This document shows positions 6,111 through 13,166 of a stretch of 13,166 bases of DNA, in pieces. Origin of the DNA: CAZYYO01 sp964650965 (GTDB taxonomy: Bacteria; Bacillota; Clostridia; Lachnospirales; Lachnospiraceae). Numbering within the stretch: position 1 is the stretch's first letter; each line of letters opens with the position of its first letter. The position numbers and the translations under genes are program-made. The stretch spans positions 1 through 13,166 of the forward strand of contig CAZYYO010000063.1 of NCBI GenBank assembly GCA_964650965.1, written 5' to 3'. The notes below the pieces were generated by a model. That model was not told where the DNA came from. It searched no databases and worked only from the letters and a program-made list of their open reading frames with translations.

Positions 6111-9100
6111 TTATTTTCTTCTTTTTCTTACTATAAAAATGGTTCCAATAGCAACTACTGCAATCACAATAAGTATCATAATATATCTTGTCATGTTATT
6201 TGATGCTGAAACTGTTTCAGTATCACTGCTTCCTGTAGCACTATCTGAAAGAATTGCCTTTGAATCATCCGTATCCTTCATAACAATAGCATAATCAGAT
6301 GCATGACTAAAGGTAAGGTCAACATTTCCATCTTCATCAATTAATCCAGAATCAATAAATACCATCTTGCCAGCACTATCATACCAGTATAAATTGCCAA
6401 ATTTGTCCTTGTACTCAGAACCAAGGTTAAAGGATAAGGTTGCTGCAAATCCAAAGTCGCCCTCATGTGTCAGTGAAATCTCCTGCACTGGGTTACCTCC
6501 TGCCAGTTTCTCCACTGCCTTGGATGGAATGATTTCTGTGTTGAAATTAACCTCCAGGTTAATATCAGCCAAGTCAGATGCCTTAATCTTAGATGCATCA
6601 ATTGTCCAGCTATATCCCTTCATCTCAAGAACCACACTTACACCTGTCTCCTGAGCTTTCTTCAGAATATCTTTGCTGATTACGGTAGCATCATCCATCT
6701 GAACCTTAACAGCCTCTCCCTTCTTAGCAGTCTCCAGTTCGGTTACAACCTCCGCAACCTTCTCTTCCTTCATAGGAATAACTTCCTTCACTGGCTGATT
6801 AACAACTGTAGTATTCTGTGAAGTCTGTGGAACAGCATTTCCGCTAGTCACTGCTGGAACAACCTTAGTAGGAGTTGCTGGTACCGGTTTCTGAACCATA
6901 GGAATTTCAGTCACATCTGCCTTTGCATCACAACGACTACAATGATGACTCTTGGATCCAACCGCTTCTGTGGAGGCTGCAACATCTTCTGTCCACTGAC
7001 TGCTAAAATCATGTCCTAATACTTCTCCATAAATATAGGTTTTATCACTCTTCTCTCCACAAGAGCAAGCATAATAGAATTCTGCCGGCTCTGTACAGGT
7101 TGGAGCTTTCGCAAGATATTTCTCACTGATAATCTGTACATTAAAATCATGCACATGAACAACCTTCTCAGGATTTACAATTACTGTTGTAGAAGAGATA
7201 TTGCCAGCTTTATCTGTAGCTTTTACTACCTGCTTTGTCCCCTCCTTCACTGTAAGTGTATATACGCCATTACTTGCCTTAACTTCCTTGCCATCTACTG
7301 TTACTTCCTTCAGATTGGCATCTGTCACTGAGAACTTCGTTGTTCCTTCATAGGTCTTGTTATTATCCAGTCCAATGGCTGGTGCGGTCTTATCAATGGT
7401 GAAGCCATGAGAGGAAATACAAGTTGCATGTCCGGCAAAATCACGAATCATCATATATATAACATTCTGACCTTCAGCATCTACAACGATCTTATTAGAT
7501 GCATCAACTGGTTGCATTTTATCATTATAAAACAGTTCATCTAAATTATCTTTCGACAATTGGCTGTCAGAAACATAATAATATACCGTTGTTTCATGAC
7601 TATCTTCATCATCACTTGTAATATTTGCCACAATTTTATTATTTGAATAGATATCAAATGAATTATCAGAGATTAAATCACTGCTCTTTTCATCTCCGAT
7701 AGAAATCGTTCCTGTTGGATATGTATAATCCCGACTTGGGCTATATCCTGGGCTGAAATTATATCTTTTTCCAGTATAATCACCATAACCTGTGATATTC
7801 ATAAAACCATTTACAACCACATTATCAGCATCACTGATGCTGCCACTACTAAATGAACCATCAATATACCCCATATAACTTGTCCATTTAATATTCTTAT
7901 AATCCTTTATCTCCGTTGGTAGAGAAATTGTATCCCCATTTGGCACAATCATAGACTCTGACCGACTATAATAACGACCAAACTCCGACTTCTCTGTTAC
8001 GCTAAGTTGAACTCTGTAATTGCTGTATTGTGCCTGAACACTAATTGTAGAATATGGTTCGGTTACTTTCTCATTCGCATTGTAGGTGACAGCTCCACCT
8101 AAATAAAATGGTGAGTTAATTACTTTCGGATTTGTCCATCCAATAAAGCCTAATGCTTCCTCATGTTTATAATTCTTCCCAAATTCATCATTGGCTAGTA
8201 TTTCTCCATAGGTAGTATCCTCATCTACTGCGATATAGGTAGTAGAATAACCTGAAATAGCTGGACCGGATCCATTATAAGAAATTCCAACGATTGGCTT
8301 ATTGTAGGTTGCTATTAACTGAAGGGAATTAATATCAGCTAACTTTTTACTACGAAATTCATTCTCTGAATAAATAGTATTAGCATAGCTCCATTTTACA
8401 AATTCAAAATCAGATATTTTCTCTGGTTTATCAATATTTTGGTCCACATATTCGCCAACTGTCATTCCTTTTTTTACAACGATTACATTTTCATTAAATC
8501 CATTGTACGAATAATCTGTATTCCAATTTTTAAATGTTTTACTACTCTCCGGGTAGGTTATCTCTTGAAAATATGATTTTTGCATATTGAAAGAAACATA
8601 ATCACATTCCTGGTAATTAGCCTTGGCATATATTACTTTGCTTTGAGCATTATAATCAAATATAATGGTGTCATCTAAATCTACATCCCGGTTGTAAATC
8701 GAATCATGTATTCCCATCAGTGTATAGCCACATTCCTCCAGATCCACATTTACTTTATTCTCTTCTAAAATATCTTTATAAGAATAGGAACGATTTGGCA
8801 CATGATCCTTACTAACAACAACAGTTTTTTTATTCTTATCTTTATCCAGATAGGTCAGGTTTAACGAAACACTTCCTGTCATAACTTCAAAAGTATTTTT
8901 CTGTCTTACATTGAAATATTCATCTTTTAAACCAGTGCTAGAAAGATTGACATCCAACTGTTGATCATCTCTAAATTGTATTTTGGAAATTCTCCATTCG
9001 CAAGGATAGAATTTATCTGTTATTTCCAAGGTATATTCATATCCATTTGTTTTGGAATTATATACCAATGGAGCATTTACACTAGTAGTATCAAAAGTAT

Positions 9101-10124
9101 TGGAAACTCCATATCCCTGCAAAGTAATAGAACCTGAAATATTCTCATTAGAATCAAAGGGAGAAGTAATCTGATAAGTCACTTTATCTCCTGCGGTAAT
9201 ATCTCTATCTGTATAATTTGATTTTCTATTGAAGCTTTGTTTAACGGTGATTGGCTTGTAATTTTCATTTTTTATAAGCAATAATCCTGAGGATGAGGTT
9301 CCCATTGTACAATACAGGTAAGATACATCCCCCTGACCATTGTACACATTAAATGAATAGTAATCTAAATACCATTGTCCTGGCACCATAGCTTGATTTA
9401 CAATAAAATTACCAGTAAAGCACATTTCCTTTTCGTCGTATTGCAGTGTTACAGACTTACGTCCTAAGTCATCTCCAGCATCTGATATGGAACAGCTTAA
9501 GACTGCATCAATTGTTGCACTAGAGGAAAAATGGTAATCCTTATCTGGATAAACAGAGATTTTCACTTGCTCTCCAGGCTGAACAGACGATTTGTCAACG
9601 ATAACTTTTTGAACTAACCCAAATGATGGCATACCAGTACCTGGATTGGGATTAACATAAGGATCCACAATCGTACAAGTATCTCCACATGTGAAATTTG
9701 TTGATTGATTGCCATATTCATCTGTTACATTCACGAAAGTAACATCAAGTGAACTCGAACTATGATAAGAAGAAATTTTATAAGTTCCTTTATAAATTGA
9801 CGCACCCTTCTCATTCTTAGAATCAAATGTCAAATTAATGCTTCCGCTATTAAAGCCTACCGAAACACTTTCAACTTCACTTTCGGCATCATAACACTGA
9901 ACCATTACATCTACACTGTCTCCTAAATGTAACTGGTCTGAGGCAGTCAGTGCCTCTCCGTTTTTTGTCATGGATACTTTTTCGACAACTGGCGGTGTAA
10001 CATCATAATTACTGCCAGCTGCATTGACTGCTTTCATACCAAAAAGTGTGGTAAAACACAAGGTAAAAAGCAACAGAAATGAAAGAACTCTTTTAGACAG
10101 AGTTCCCCTGTGATTTTTTTTCAT
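6111..10124 (-). CDS. Large secreted, membrane-anchored surface protein with Ig-like and InlB-type repeats
   Basis: This 1337-residue cell-surface protein has a signal peptide (KR then a hydrophobic stretch at 12-30, cleavage probably after VNAA near 36). It ends in one membrane helix (about 1313-1332) followed by RKRRK. There is no LPxTG motif before the helix, so it is probably held in the membrane rather than sorted to the wall. Residues 45-620 look like beta-sandwich repeats. Residues 505-705 contain W-then-ATY/AQY units like Listeria-Bacteroides (InlB B) repeats. 911-985 is a bacterial Ig-like domain (DKTAP to DKAGNIS). 988-1075 is a His/Cys domain with CSCG and CSRC, possibly metal-binding. 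A Thr/Pro/Val-rich linker (1076-1125) and a further stalk domain (1126-1285) follow. GGGAGGA lies 6 bp before the start. No enzymatic motif was found; adhesion or scaffolding is inferred. Confidence 0.85.
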   Translation of the reverse strand: MKKNHRGTLSKRVLSFLLLFTLCFTTLFGMKAVNAAGSNYDVTPPVVEKVSMTKNGEALTASDQLHLGDSVDVMVQCYDAESEVESVSVGFNSGSINLTFDSKNEKGASIYKGTYKISSYHSSSSLDVTFVNVTDEYGNQSTNFTCGDTCTIVDPYVNPNPGTGMPSFGLVQKVIVDKSSVQPGEQVKISVYPDKDYHFSSSATIDAVLSCSISDAGDDLGRKSVTLQYDEKEMCFTGNFIVNQAMVPGQWYLDYYSFNVYNGQGDVSYLYCTMGTSSSGLLLIKNENYKPITVKQSFNRKSNYTDRDITAGDKVTYQITSPFDSNENISGSITLQGYGVSNTFDTTSVNAPLVYNSKTNGYEYTLEITDKFYPCEWRISKIQFRDDQQLDVNLSSTGLKDEYFNVRQKNTFEVMTGSVSLNLTYLDKDKNKKTVVVSKDHVPNRSYSYKDILEENKVNVDLEECGYTLMGIHDSIYNRDVDLDDTIIFDYNAQSKVIYAKANYQECDYVSFNMQKSYFQEITYPESSKTFKNWNTDYSYNGFNENVIVVKKGMTVGEYVDQNIDKPEKISDFEFVKWSYANTIYSENEFRSKKLADINSLQLIATYNKPIVGISYNGSGPAISGYSTTYIAVDEDTTYGEILANDEFGKNYKHEEALGFIGWTNPKVINSPFYLGGAVTYNANEKVTEPYSTISVQAQYSNYRVQLSVTEKSEFGRYYSRSESMIVPNGDTISLPTEIKDYKNIKWTSYMGYIDGSFSSGSISDADNVVVNGFMNITGYGDYTGKRYNFSPGYSPSRDYTYPTGTISIGDEKSSDLISDNSFDIYSNNKIVANITSDDEDSHETTVYYYVSDSQLSKDNLDELFYNDKMQPVDASNKIVVDAEGQNVIYMMIRDFAGHATCISSHGFTIDKTAPAIGLDNNKTYEGTTKFSVTDANLKEVTVDGKEVKASNGVYTLTVKEGTKQVVKATDKAGNISSTTVIVNPEKVVHVHDFNVQIISEKYLAKAPTCTEPAEFYYACSCGEKSDKTYIYGEVLGHDFSSQWTEDVAASTEAVGSKSHHCSRCDAKADVTEIPMVQKPVPATPTKVVPAVTSGNAVPQTSQNTTVVNQPVKEVIPMKEEKVAEVVTELETAKKGEAVKVQMDDATVISKDILKKAQETGVSVVLEMKGYSWTIDASKIKASDLADINLEVNFNTEIIPSKAVEKLAGGNPVQEISLTHEGDFGFAATLSFNLGSEYKDKFGNLYWYDSAGKMVFIDSGLIDEDGNVDLTFSHASDYAIVMKDTDDSKAILSDSATGSSDTETVSASNNMTRYIMILIVIAVVAIGTIFIVRKRRK

Positions 10125-10164
10125 ATCTCATCCTCCCAAATATGTAATTAATAACTACCAGTCC

Positions 10165-10193
10165 ATTATAGCGATACTTTTGTATCATTTCAA
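10165..10193 (-). promoter_or_regulatory. Strong promoter of the surface protein gene, with a palindrome in the spacer
   Basis: On the minus strand TTGAAA (10188-10193) and TATAAT (10165-10170) are 17 bp apart, near the sigma-A ideal. The leader is about 35 nt. The spacer holds a perfect inverted repeat, GATAC-TTTT-GTATC (10173-10186), which could be an operator. The surface protein gene therefore has its own start in addition to any read-through from the LCP gene. Confidence 0.75.
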
Positions 10194-10220
10194 TAGACTT
10201 TTTTGGATTTTTATATACAT

Positions 10221-10232
10221 TTTGTCGACAAG
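10221..10232. promoter_or_regulatory. TTGTCGACAA palindrome, possible Spo0A box pair
   Basis: A perfect 10-bp palindrome (10222-10231) lies 28 bp upstream of the surface protein -35. Read from either side it nearly matches the Spo0A box (TTTTGTCGAA): the + strand reads TTTTGTCGAC. Assigning it to Spo0A is inference; it could also be a chance SalI-type palindrome. Confidence 0.3.
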
Positions 10233-10269
10233 ATATGATTATTTAACAAATAGGTGATTTCATCTGGCT

Positions 10270-11253
10270 TTATCCTGACTCTTTATAGAAAATATTAACA
10301 ATCATCTGTTGAAAAGATGGAGTATCAATATAATATTGCTCATAATTTCCCTGCTTTGTAATTGTGACATCAATCACATGTATATTATCATCTGACAATG
10401 GACATTGCATAATCTGAACGGCTAAATAAAACATTTCCGGCAGGGTCAGGTTGGTTGTCATATTATCTCGAAGAATCTTAAGCAGTTGGATTGGAAGAAG
10501 CCAGTTTCTCTTGCATGCCTCCGTTGCTGCTTCCTTATATGCTTTCATATAAATGTGATGTCGATTATTCCGTGCATAGCTACTAGCAGGAACAGTGATA
10601 TCTCTACAATGCACGTAATCTGTAGCCATATCTCCCATAAGACGCAAGGTCACCCCTTTTTCAAATGCTGGATTCAATGCTGTATAATCATCATCCATGG
10701 TAACGACCACTCCTTGTACTGCATCGTTCAGCTTCGGTAGTGCCAACATATTAATTGCACCATAACCTTGGATTGGCTGATTGTAAAACATGGATGAAAT
10801 AACATTTTCAACTAGTTCACAGCTTTGTGTCCCTCCATCCCCATACGCGTACTGCAATGTCAGTTGCATTGGCTGTGTTTCACCTGTGGAAGGATTGACC
10901 ACTACGTCTACCATAATATCCCTTGGAATAGAAATTAGCTCCAAATGATGCTTTCGGGGATCAAGCACTGCCATAATAACCGCATCGGATTGTCCACTTC
11001 TTGTGCTATTGTCGTCAATGTCATCCTGTCGAATATCCACTCCTAACCCAAGAAGCGTAATCAATCCTTCTTTGCGTTGATAGGAGTGATTATCGTAAGA
11101 AATATTGTCCGACAATGTCTCACCTTCAGATGATGCATAGGATGAATGCATAACTTGATAACGTCCCACTGCATACATACTTGCACACACAATAATCCCT
11201 GATGCTAAAATAACAAGCAAAATAATTCCAGTCCATTTGAAAAACTTTTTCAT
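10270..11253 (-). CDS. LytR-CpsA-Psr (LCP) family protein
   Basis: LCP proteins move teichoic acid or polysaccharide chains from lipid carriers to peptidoglycan at the outer face of the membrane. The 327-residue protein has one N-terminal membrane helix (about 8-30) and an extracytoplasmic LCP domain from about residue 62. Seen motifs are LLGLGVD (67-73), RSGQSDAVIMAVLDP (85-99), LISIPRD (106-112, with R111 and D112) and AYGDGG. The arginine cluster R207, R218 and R221 matches the usual pyrophosphate-binding Rx(n)GRxxRQ stretch, although the usual Asp and Gly before R218 are replaced (SSYAR) and RQ is RH. The start has AAGGGG 6 bp upstream and the promoter at 11299-11327. The surface protein gene lies 145 bp downstream with no clear terminator between, so the two may share transcripts. 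Confidence 0.88.
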   Translation of the reverse strand: MKKFFKWTGIILLVILASGIIVCASMYAVGRYQVMHSSYASSEGETLSDNISYDNHSYQRKEGLITLLGLGVDIRQDDIDDNSTRSGQSDAVIMAVLDPRKHHLELISIPRDIMVDVVVNPSTGETQPMQLTLQYAYGDGGTQSCELVENVISSMFYNQPIQGYGAINMLALPKLNDAVQGVVVTMDDDYTALNPAFEKGVTLRLMGDMATDYVHCRDITVPASSYARNNRHHIYMKAYKEAATEACKRNWLLPIQLLKILRDNMTTNLTLPEMFYLAVQIMQCPLSDDNIHVIDVTITKQGNYEQYYIDTPSFQQMIVNIFYKESG

Positions 11254-11298
11254 AACAATCCCCTTCGAACTAATTTTTTCCAGTTCTTAATTTCTTCT

Positions 11299-11327
11299 AT
11301 TCTACATGATTTGAAATTTTATAACAA
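11299..11327 (-). promoter_or_regulatory. Promoter for the LCP gene, identical to the VanZ promoter segment
   Basis: On the minus strand TTGTTA (11322-11327) and TAGAAT (11299-11304) are separated by 17 bp, about 45 bp before the LCP start. It lies in the 32-bp segment (11298-11329) shared exactly with 5393-5424. Confidence 0.65.
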
Positions 11328-11351
11328 GCATTTATCATTGCGGTTGGGTTG

Positions 11352-11481
11352 GTTGGAAATGTTATTACGGTCTGTCTCGTTGGTATATTATTACGATTCG
11401 CTTCGTTGGTATCGTATTACGGTCCGCTTCGTTGGTATATTATTACGATCCGCCTCGTTGCTATATTATTACGCCCCGCTT
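11352..11481. repeat. Five tandem 26-bp repeats, copy B only
   Basis: Units start at 11352, 11378, 11404, 11430 and 11456 with exactly 26-bp periodicity. The consensus begins CGTTGGTATATTATTACG and ends in CCGCTT; the first unit is the most diverged and a partial unit follows at 11482. The array fills the gap between the promoter segment and copy B of the long repeat, where copy A has unrelated sequence. Twenty-six is not a multiple of three and there are no spacers, so it is neither coding nor CRISPR. Confidence 0.85.
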
Positions 11482-11523
11482 CGCTTGGTCCGTTGGGGGT
11501 ATTTCTCCGAATCCACTGCATTT

Positions 11524-11715
11524 CCTCCAAAATCGATATATGCTCATGCATATCCGCATCCTGCCAGCTTCAGTTTGGAGGATTTCTCGCTTTATTCTTC
11601 CGTCCACCCCAGGATTCTTAAGCTTCTTGGGGGGCTGCCTATGTATCCATGGTATGTCCTCCAAAGCGTGGTGTATTGCAGGTATATCTGTCTCTTTCTA
11701 ACTTCTGTTTGGGGG
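11524..11715 (+). ncRNA. Candidate structured RNA (or DNA hairpin) of two nested stem modules, copy B
   Basis: CCTCCAAA (11524-11531) pairs with TTTGGAGG (11574-11581). CCTCCAAA (11658-11665) pairs with TTTGGGGG (11708-11715), with one G.U on the + strand. Both loops are again 42 nt. The hairpin in loop 2 reads GGTGTAT/GTATATC where copy A has GGTGTGC/GCATATC: one G-C pair has become A-U by a double change and one C-G has become U.G. The hairpin in loop 1 (11538-11553) is unchanged. Structure is inferred by eye; expression is not shown. Confidence 0.4.
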
Positions 11716-11970
11716 TATTTTTGCTTTATGCTTTCGTCTGCCCCAAGATACTTTAGCTTCTTAGAGAATTTCTCACTTTAGTCTGTCGTCAGCAGCGGGG
11801 CACTTAAGTTTCTTAGGGGTATGCCTATGTATCCATGGTATGTCCTCCAAATCGTGGTGTTATCCTTCAATGCAAAAGCTAAGCTGGACCACACCCCATA
11901 CTATGAAATAAAGCTCAACCAAACCATGCCCCATAATATAAAATAGGTCTAAGCCACGCCCCGTAACATA

Positions 11971-12003
11971 AAATGAAGCCCTGCAAAATGCAGGACTCCA
12001 TTT
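11971..12003 (-). terminator. Terminator of the receptor-type gene
   Basis: The minus strand has a 15-bp stem (11989-12003 with 11971-11985) and a 3-nt loop, followed by TATGTTA. It starts 12 bp after the stop of the gene at 12016. Relative to copy A, one A-T pair is G-C (both bases changed). Another change turns a G-C into a G.U on the minus strand only, which fits function on that strand. Confidence 0.8.
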
Positions 12004-12015
12004 CTATTCACATAT

Positions 12016-13166
12016 CTATTTCACAAAAATACTATAGTTATTCTCATTAATCTCATACATACCTGTATCAATGTAATCCTTAACCTGAACATTGTTCATT
12101 AAGTCGTTGAGACGCTGGACTGCCACTTCACCCCAGACTACATTTCGCTGTACAATCTGGCTGGTTACAATACCTTCGGATATAGCACGAGATACCTTGC
12201 TGCTGGCACTTAATACTACCAGCTTCTGCTTTAATCCCAGGGCATGCCATACATCAATTGCCAGCTCTGCCGCATCTCCATTTACTAAATATAATAAATC
12301 AAAGTCAGGATATTTGCGAACCATCTGTTCAATTAATGCTTTTGTCTTTGCTGGATCCGTGTCTACCTGCTCTTCCTTATGTAAGATTTCCATTTGCGGA
12401 TATCTTGCGATTTCTCCGGCAAAGCCCTTGTATCGCTTCTGTACTGTTTCGATCTGGGAAGCGCATAGTAACACCAGAATTTTTCCTTTTTGCTTTAAGG
12501 CTTTCACTGCCGCTTTTCCGGCTTGAACACCACCAGCTAGACTATCTGAGGTGATAAACAGGTTTCGTTTACTTCCTGGGATATCTCCATCAATACAGGC
12601 AACCTTCATACCCTTATTCACAGCTTCATCTACCAGTGGTTTCAGTTTGGCAGCATCACTGGGAACAAGTGCAATTCCGTCCACGCCTTCATCAATAAAT
12701 TCCTGCACAATATCCATCTGTTCCTTGGCATTAAATGATTTCGGTGTTTTGCAGACAACATCAATATCCAATTTCATACCGGTATTGGTTGCAGCTTCTT
12801 CAATCTGCTGATAAAATTCCTGTTGTTCCAGGCAGGTGATTCCAATTTTTCTTCTTTTTTTCTCAGTTCGATTTACCTTTACAACAGATAATCCCTGTGC
12901 CATAGAAGCCATACTAGATTTAAGTTCCTTTAATAAACCAGTAATAAACTCTTCTCTACTACCCTGTTCAATGGTTGCACTGGCCAGTTCTTCGCTGGTC
13001 GCAGCACTGCCCTCTGTTAGTCTAGCGATATCTTCGATTTCACGAATTAATCCTGCATTATCCTGAGACAAGCTTCCTACGCTATCCCCCAGTCGTCGCT
13101 GTGAGTCCGCCAATTCATGAACGCCGTCCTTCATAGAGCCAATAATCTCACCAACATTTTCAATGG
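12016..13166 (-). CDS. Partial chemoreceptor-type protein fused to a C-terminal sugar-binding-protein fold (5' end off the window)
   Basis: The reading frame runs off the right edge; about 382 C-terminal residues are visible. An internal ATG at 13134 is not a convincing start because the frame is open beyond it with matching sequence. The first ~90 visible residues are coiled-coil of the methyl-accepting chemotaxis type (IARLTEGSAATSEELASATIEQ); the conserved receptor tip is not in view. From about 12849 to the stop is a type 1 periplasmic-binding fold (Peripla_BP_4, ribose/LacI-like), with DGIALVPSD, a VACIDGDIPGS strand-turn, KGKILVLL, and DLLYLVNGDAAELAI. Between them is a basic linker (TEKKRRK) with no membrane helix, so the ligand-binding domain should lie on the same, cytoplasmic, side as the signalling coil. 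A sugar or related ligand is inferred. A terminator follows at 11971-12003. Confidence 0.82.
   Translation of the reverse strand, partial: IENVGEIIGSMKDGVHELADSQRRLGDSVGSLSQDNAGLIREIEDIARLTEGSAATSEELASATIEQGSREEFITGLLKELKSSMASMAQGLSVVKVNRTEKKRRKIGITCLEQQEFYQQIEEAATNTGMKLDIDVVCKTPKSFNAKEQMDIVQEFIDEGVDGIALVPSDAAKLKPLVDEAVNKGMKVACIDGDIPGSKRNLFITSDSLAGGVQAGKAAVKALKQKGKILVLLCASQIETVQKRYKGFAGEIARYPQMEILHKEEQVDTDPAKTKALIEQMVRKYPDFDLLYLVNGDAAELAIDVWHALGLKQKLVVLSASSKVSRAISEGIVTSQIVQRNVVWGEVAVQRLNDLMNNVQVKDYIDTGMYEINENNYSIFVK

Larger units (their letters stand above)
11490..12005. repeat. Long intergenic repeat, copy B
   Basis: Direct repeat of 5571-6088, offset by 5918 bp over most of its length. It has the same module order: CCTCCAAA at 11524, 11658 and 11844, and TTTGGAGG or TTTGGGGG at 11574 and 11708. 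It ends in the same terminator hairpin. It lies between the partial receptor gene and the LCP gene, both read leftwards. Copies A and B flank the LCP and surface protein genes. Confidence 0.9.

Noticed and set aside
11352..11481. CRISPR array
   Set aside because: The 26-bp units are directly adjacent without unique spacers, and no cas genes are present in the window.
13066..13134. ATG at 13134 as a true start giving a complete 372-residue protein
   Set aside because: The frame stays open to the window edge with coiled-coil residues of the same kind, and no ribosome binding site precedes the ATG.

Overview
The window looks like a chromosomal segment of a low-to-middle GC Gram-positive anaerobe, most likely a member of the Lachnospiraceae (Clostridia). 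This rests on AGGAGG-type ribosome binding sites, sigma-A-like promoters, a tandem bacteriohemerythrin, a VanZ-like protein, a LytR-CpsA-Psr (LCP) protein, and a large Cys/Thr-rich surface protein ending in a membrane anchor. The species cannot be told from the sequence alone. No tRNA, rRNA, CRISPR array, transposase or integrase was seen.

Layout. At the left, argG (argininosuccinate synthase, 112-1341) and an exonuclease III gene (1346-2101) read rightwards as a tight pair. Two ArgR-like operator boxes exactly 21 bp apart precede argG. Everything after this reads leftwards. A GH13 oligo-1,6-glucosidase-like enzyme (2111-3928) converges on the exonuclease gene, and the exonuclease terminator seems to lie inside the end of the glucosidase gene. 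Upstream of it lies a two-gene operon, VanZ-like protein then double-domain bacteriohemerythrin (5343 down to 3989). Further right come a 1337-residue surface protein (6111-10124), an LCP-family protein (10270-11253), and the 3' part of a chemoreceptor-type gene fused to a sugar-binding-protein fold (12016 to the right edge, 5' end missing).

The most striking part is not coding. Two long gene-free gaps, 5344-6110 and 11254-12015, are nearly equal in length and carry a directly repeated element of about 515 bp. Counted by eye, there are about 30 differences in about 490 aligned bases and almost no indels. In the direction of the flanking genes, each copy starts with a terminator hairpin just after the upstream gene's stop and continues through a modular array. 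After a copy-specific stretch comes an identical 32-bp promoter-like segment (TTGTTA-N17-TAGAAT) that points into the next gene. The modules form nested inverted repeats with a constant 42-nt loop. Substitutions between modules and copies keep the pairing through G-C/A-T swaps and G.U pairs, which suggests a structured RNA or single-stranded DNA hairpin read on the + strand. The copies flank the surface protein/LCP cassette as direct repeats, so homologous recombination could delete or amplify about 5.9 kb. I do not recognise this element as a described family; it is the best candidate here for something new.

Functionally, the argG/exonuclease pair is biosynthesis and DNA repair. The glucosidase would cut short alpha-glucosides in the cytoplasm. 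The hemerythrin/VanZ pair may link oxygen or iron handling with the envelope. The LCP and surface protein genes are a cell-envelope cassette. The partial receptor probably senses a sugar-like ligand.
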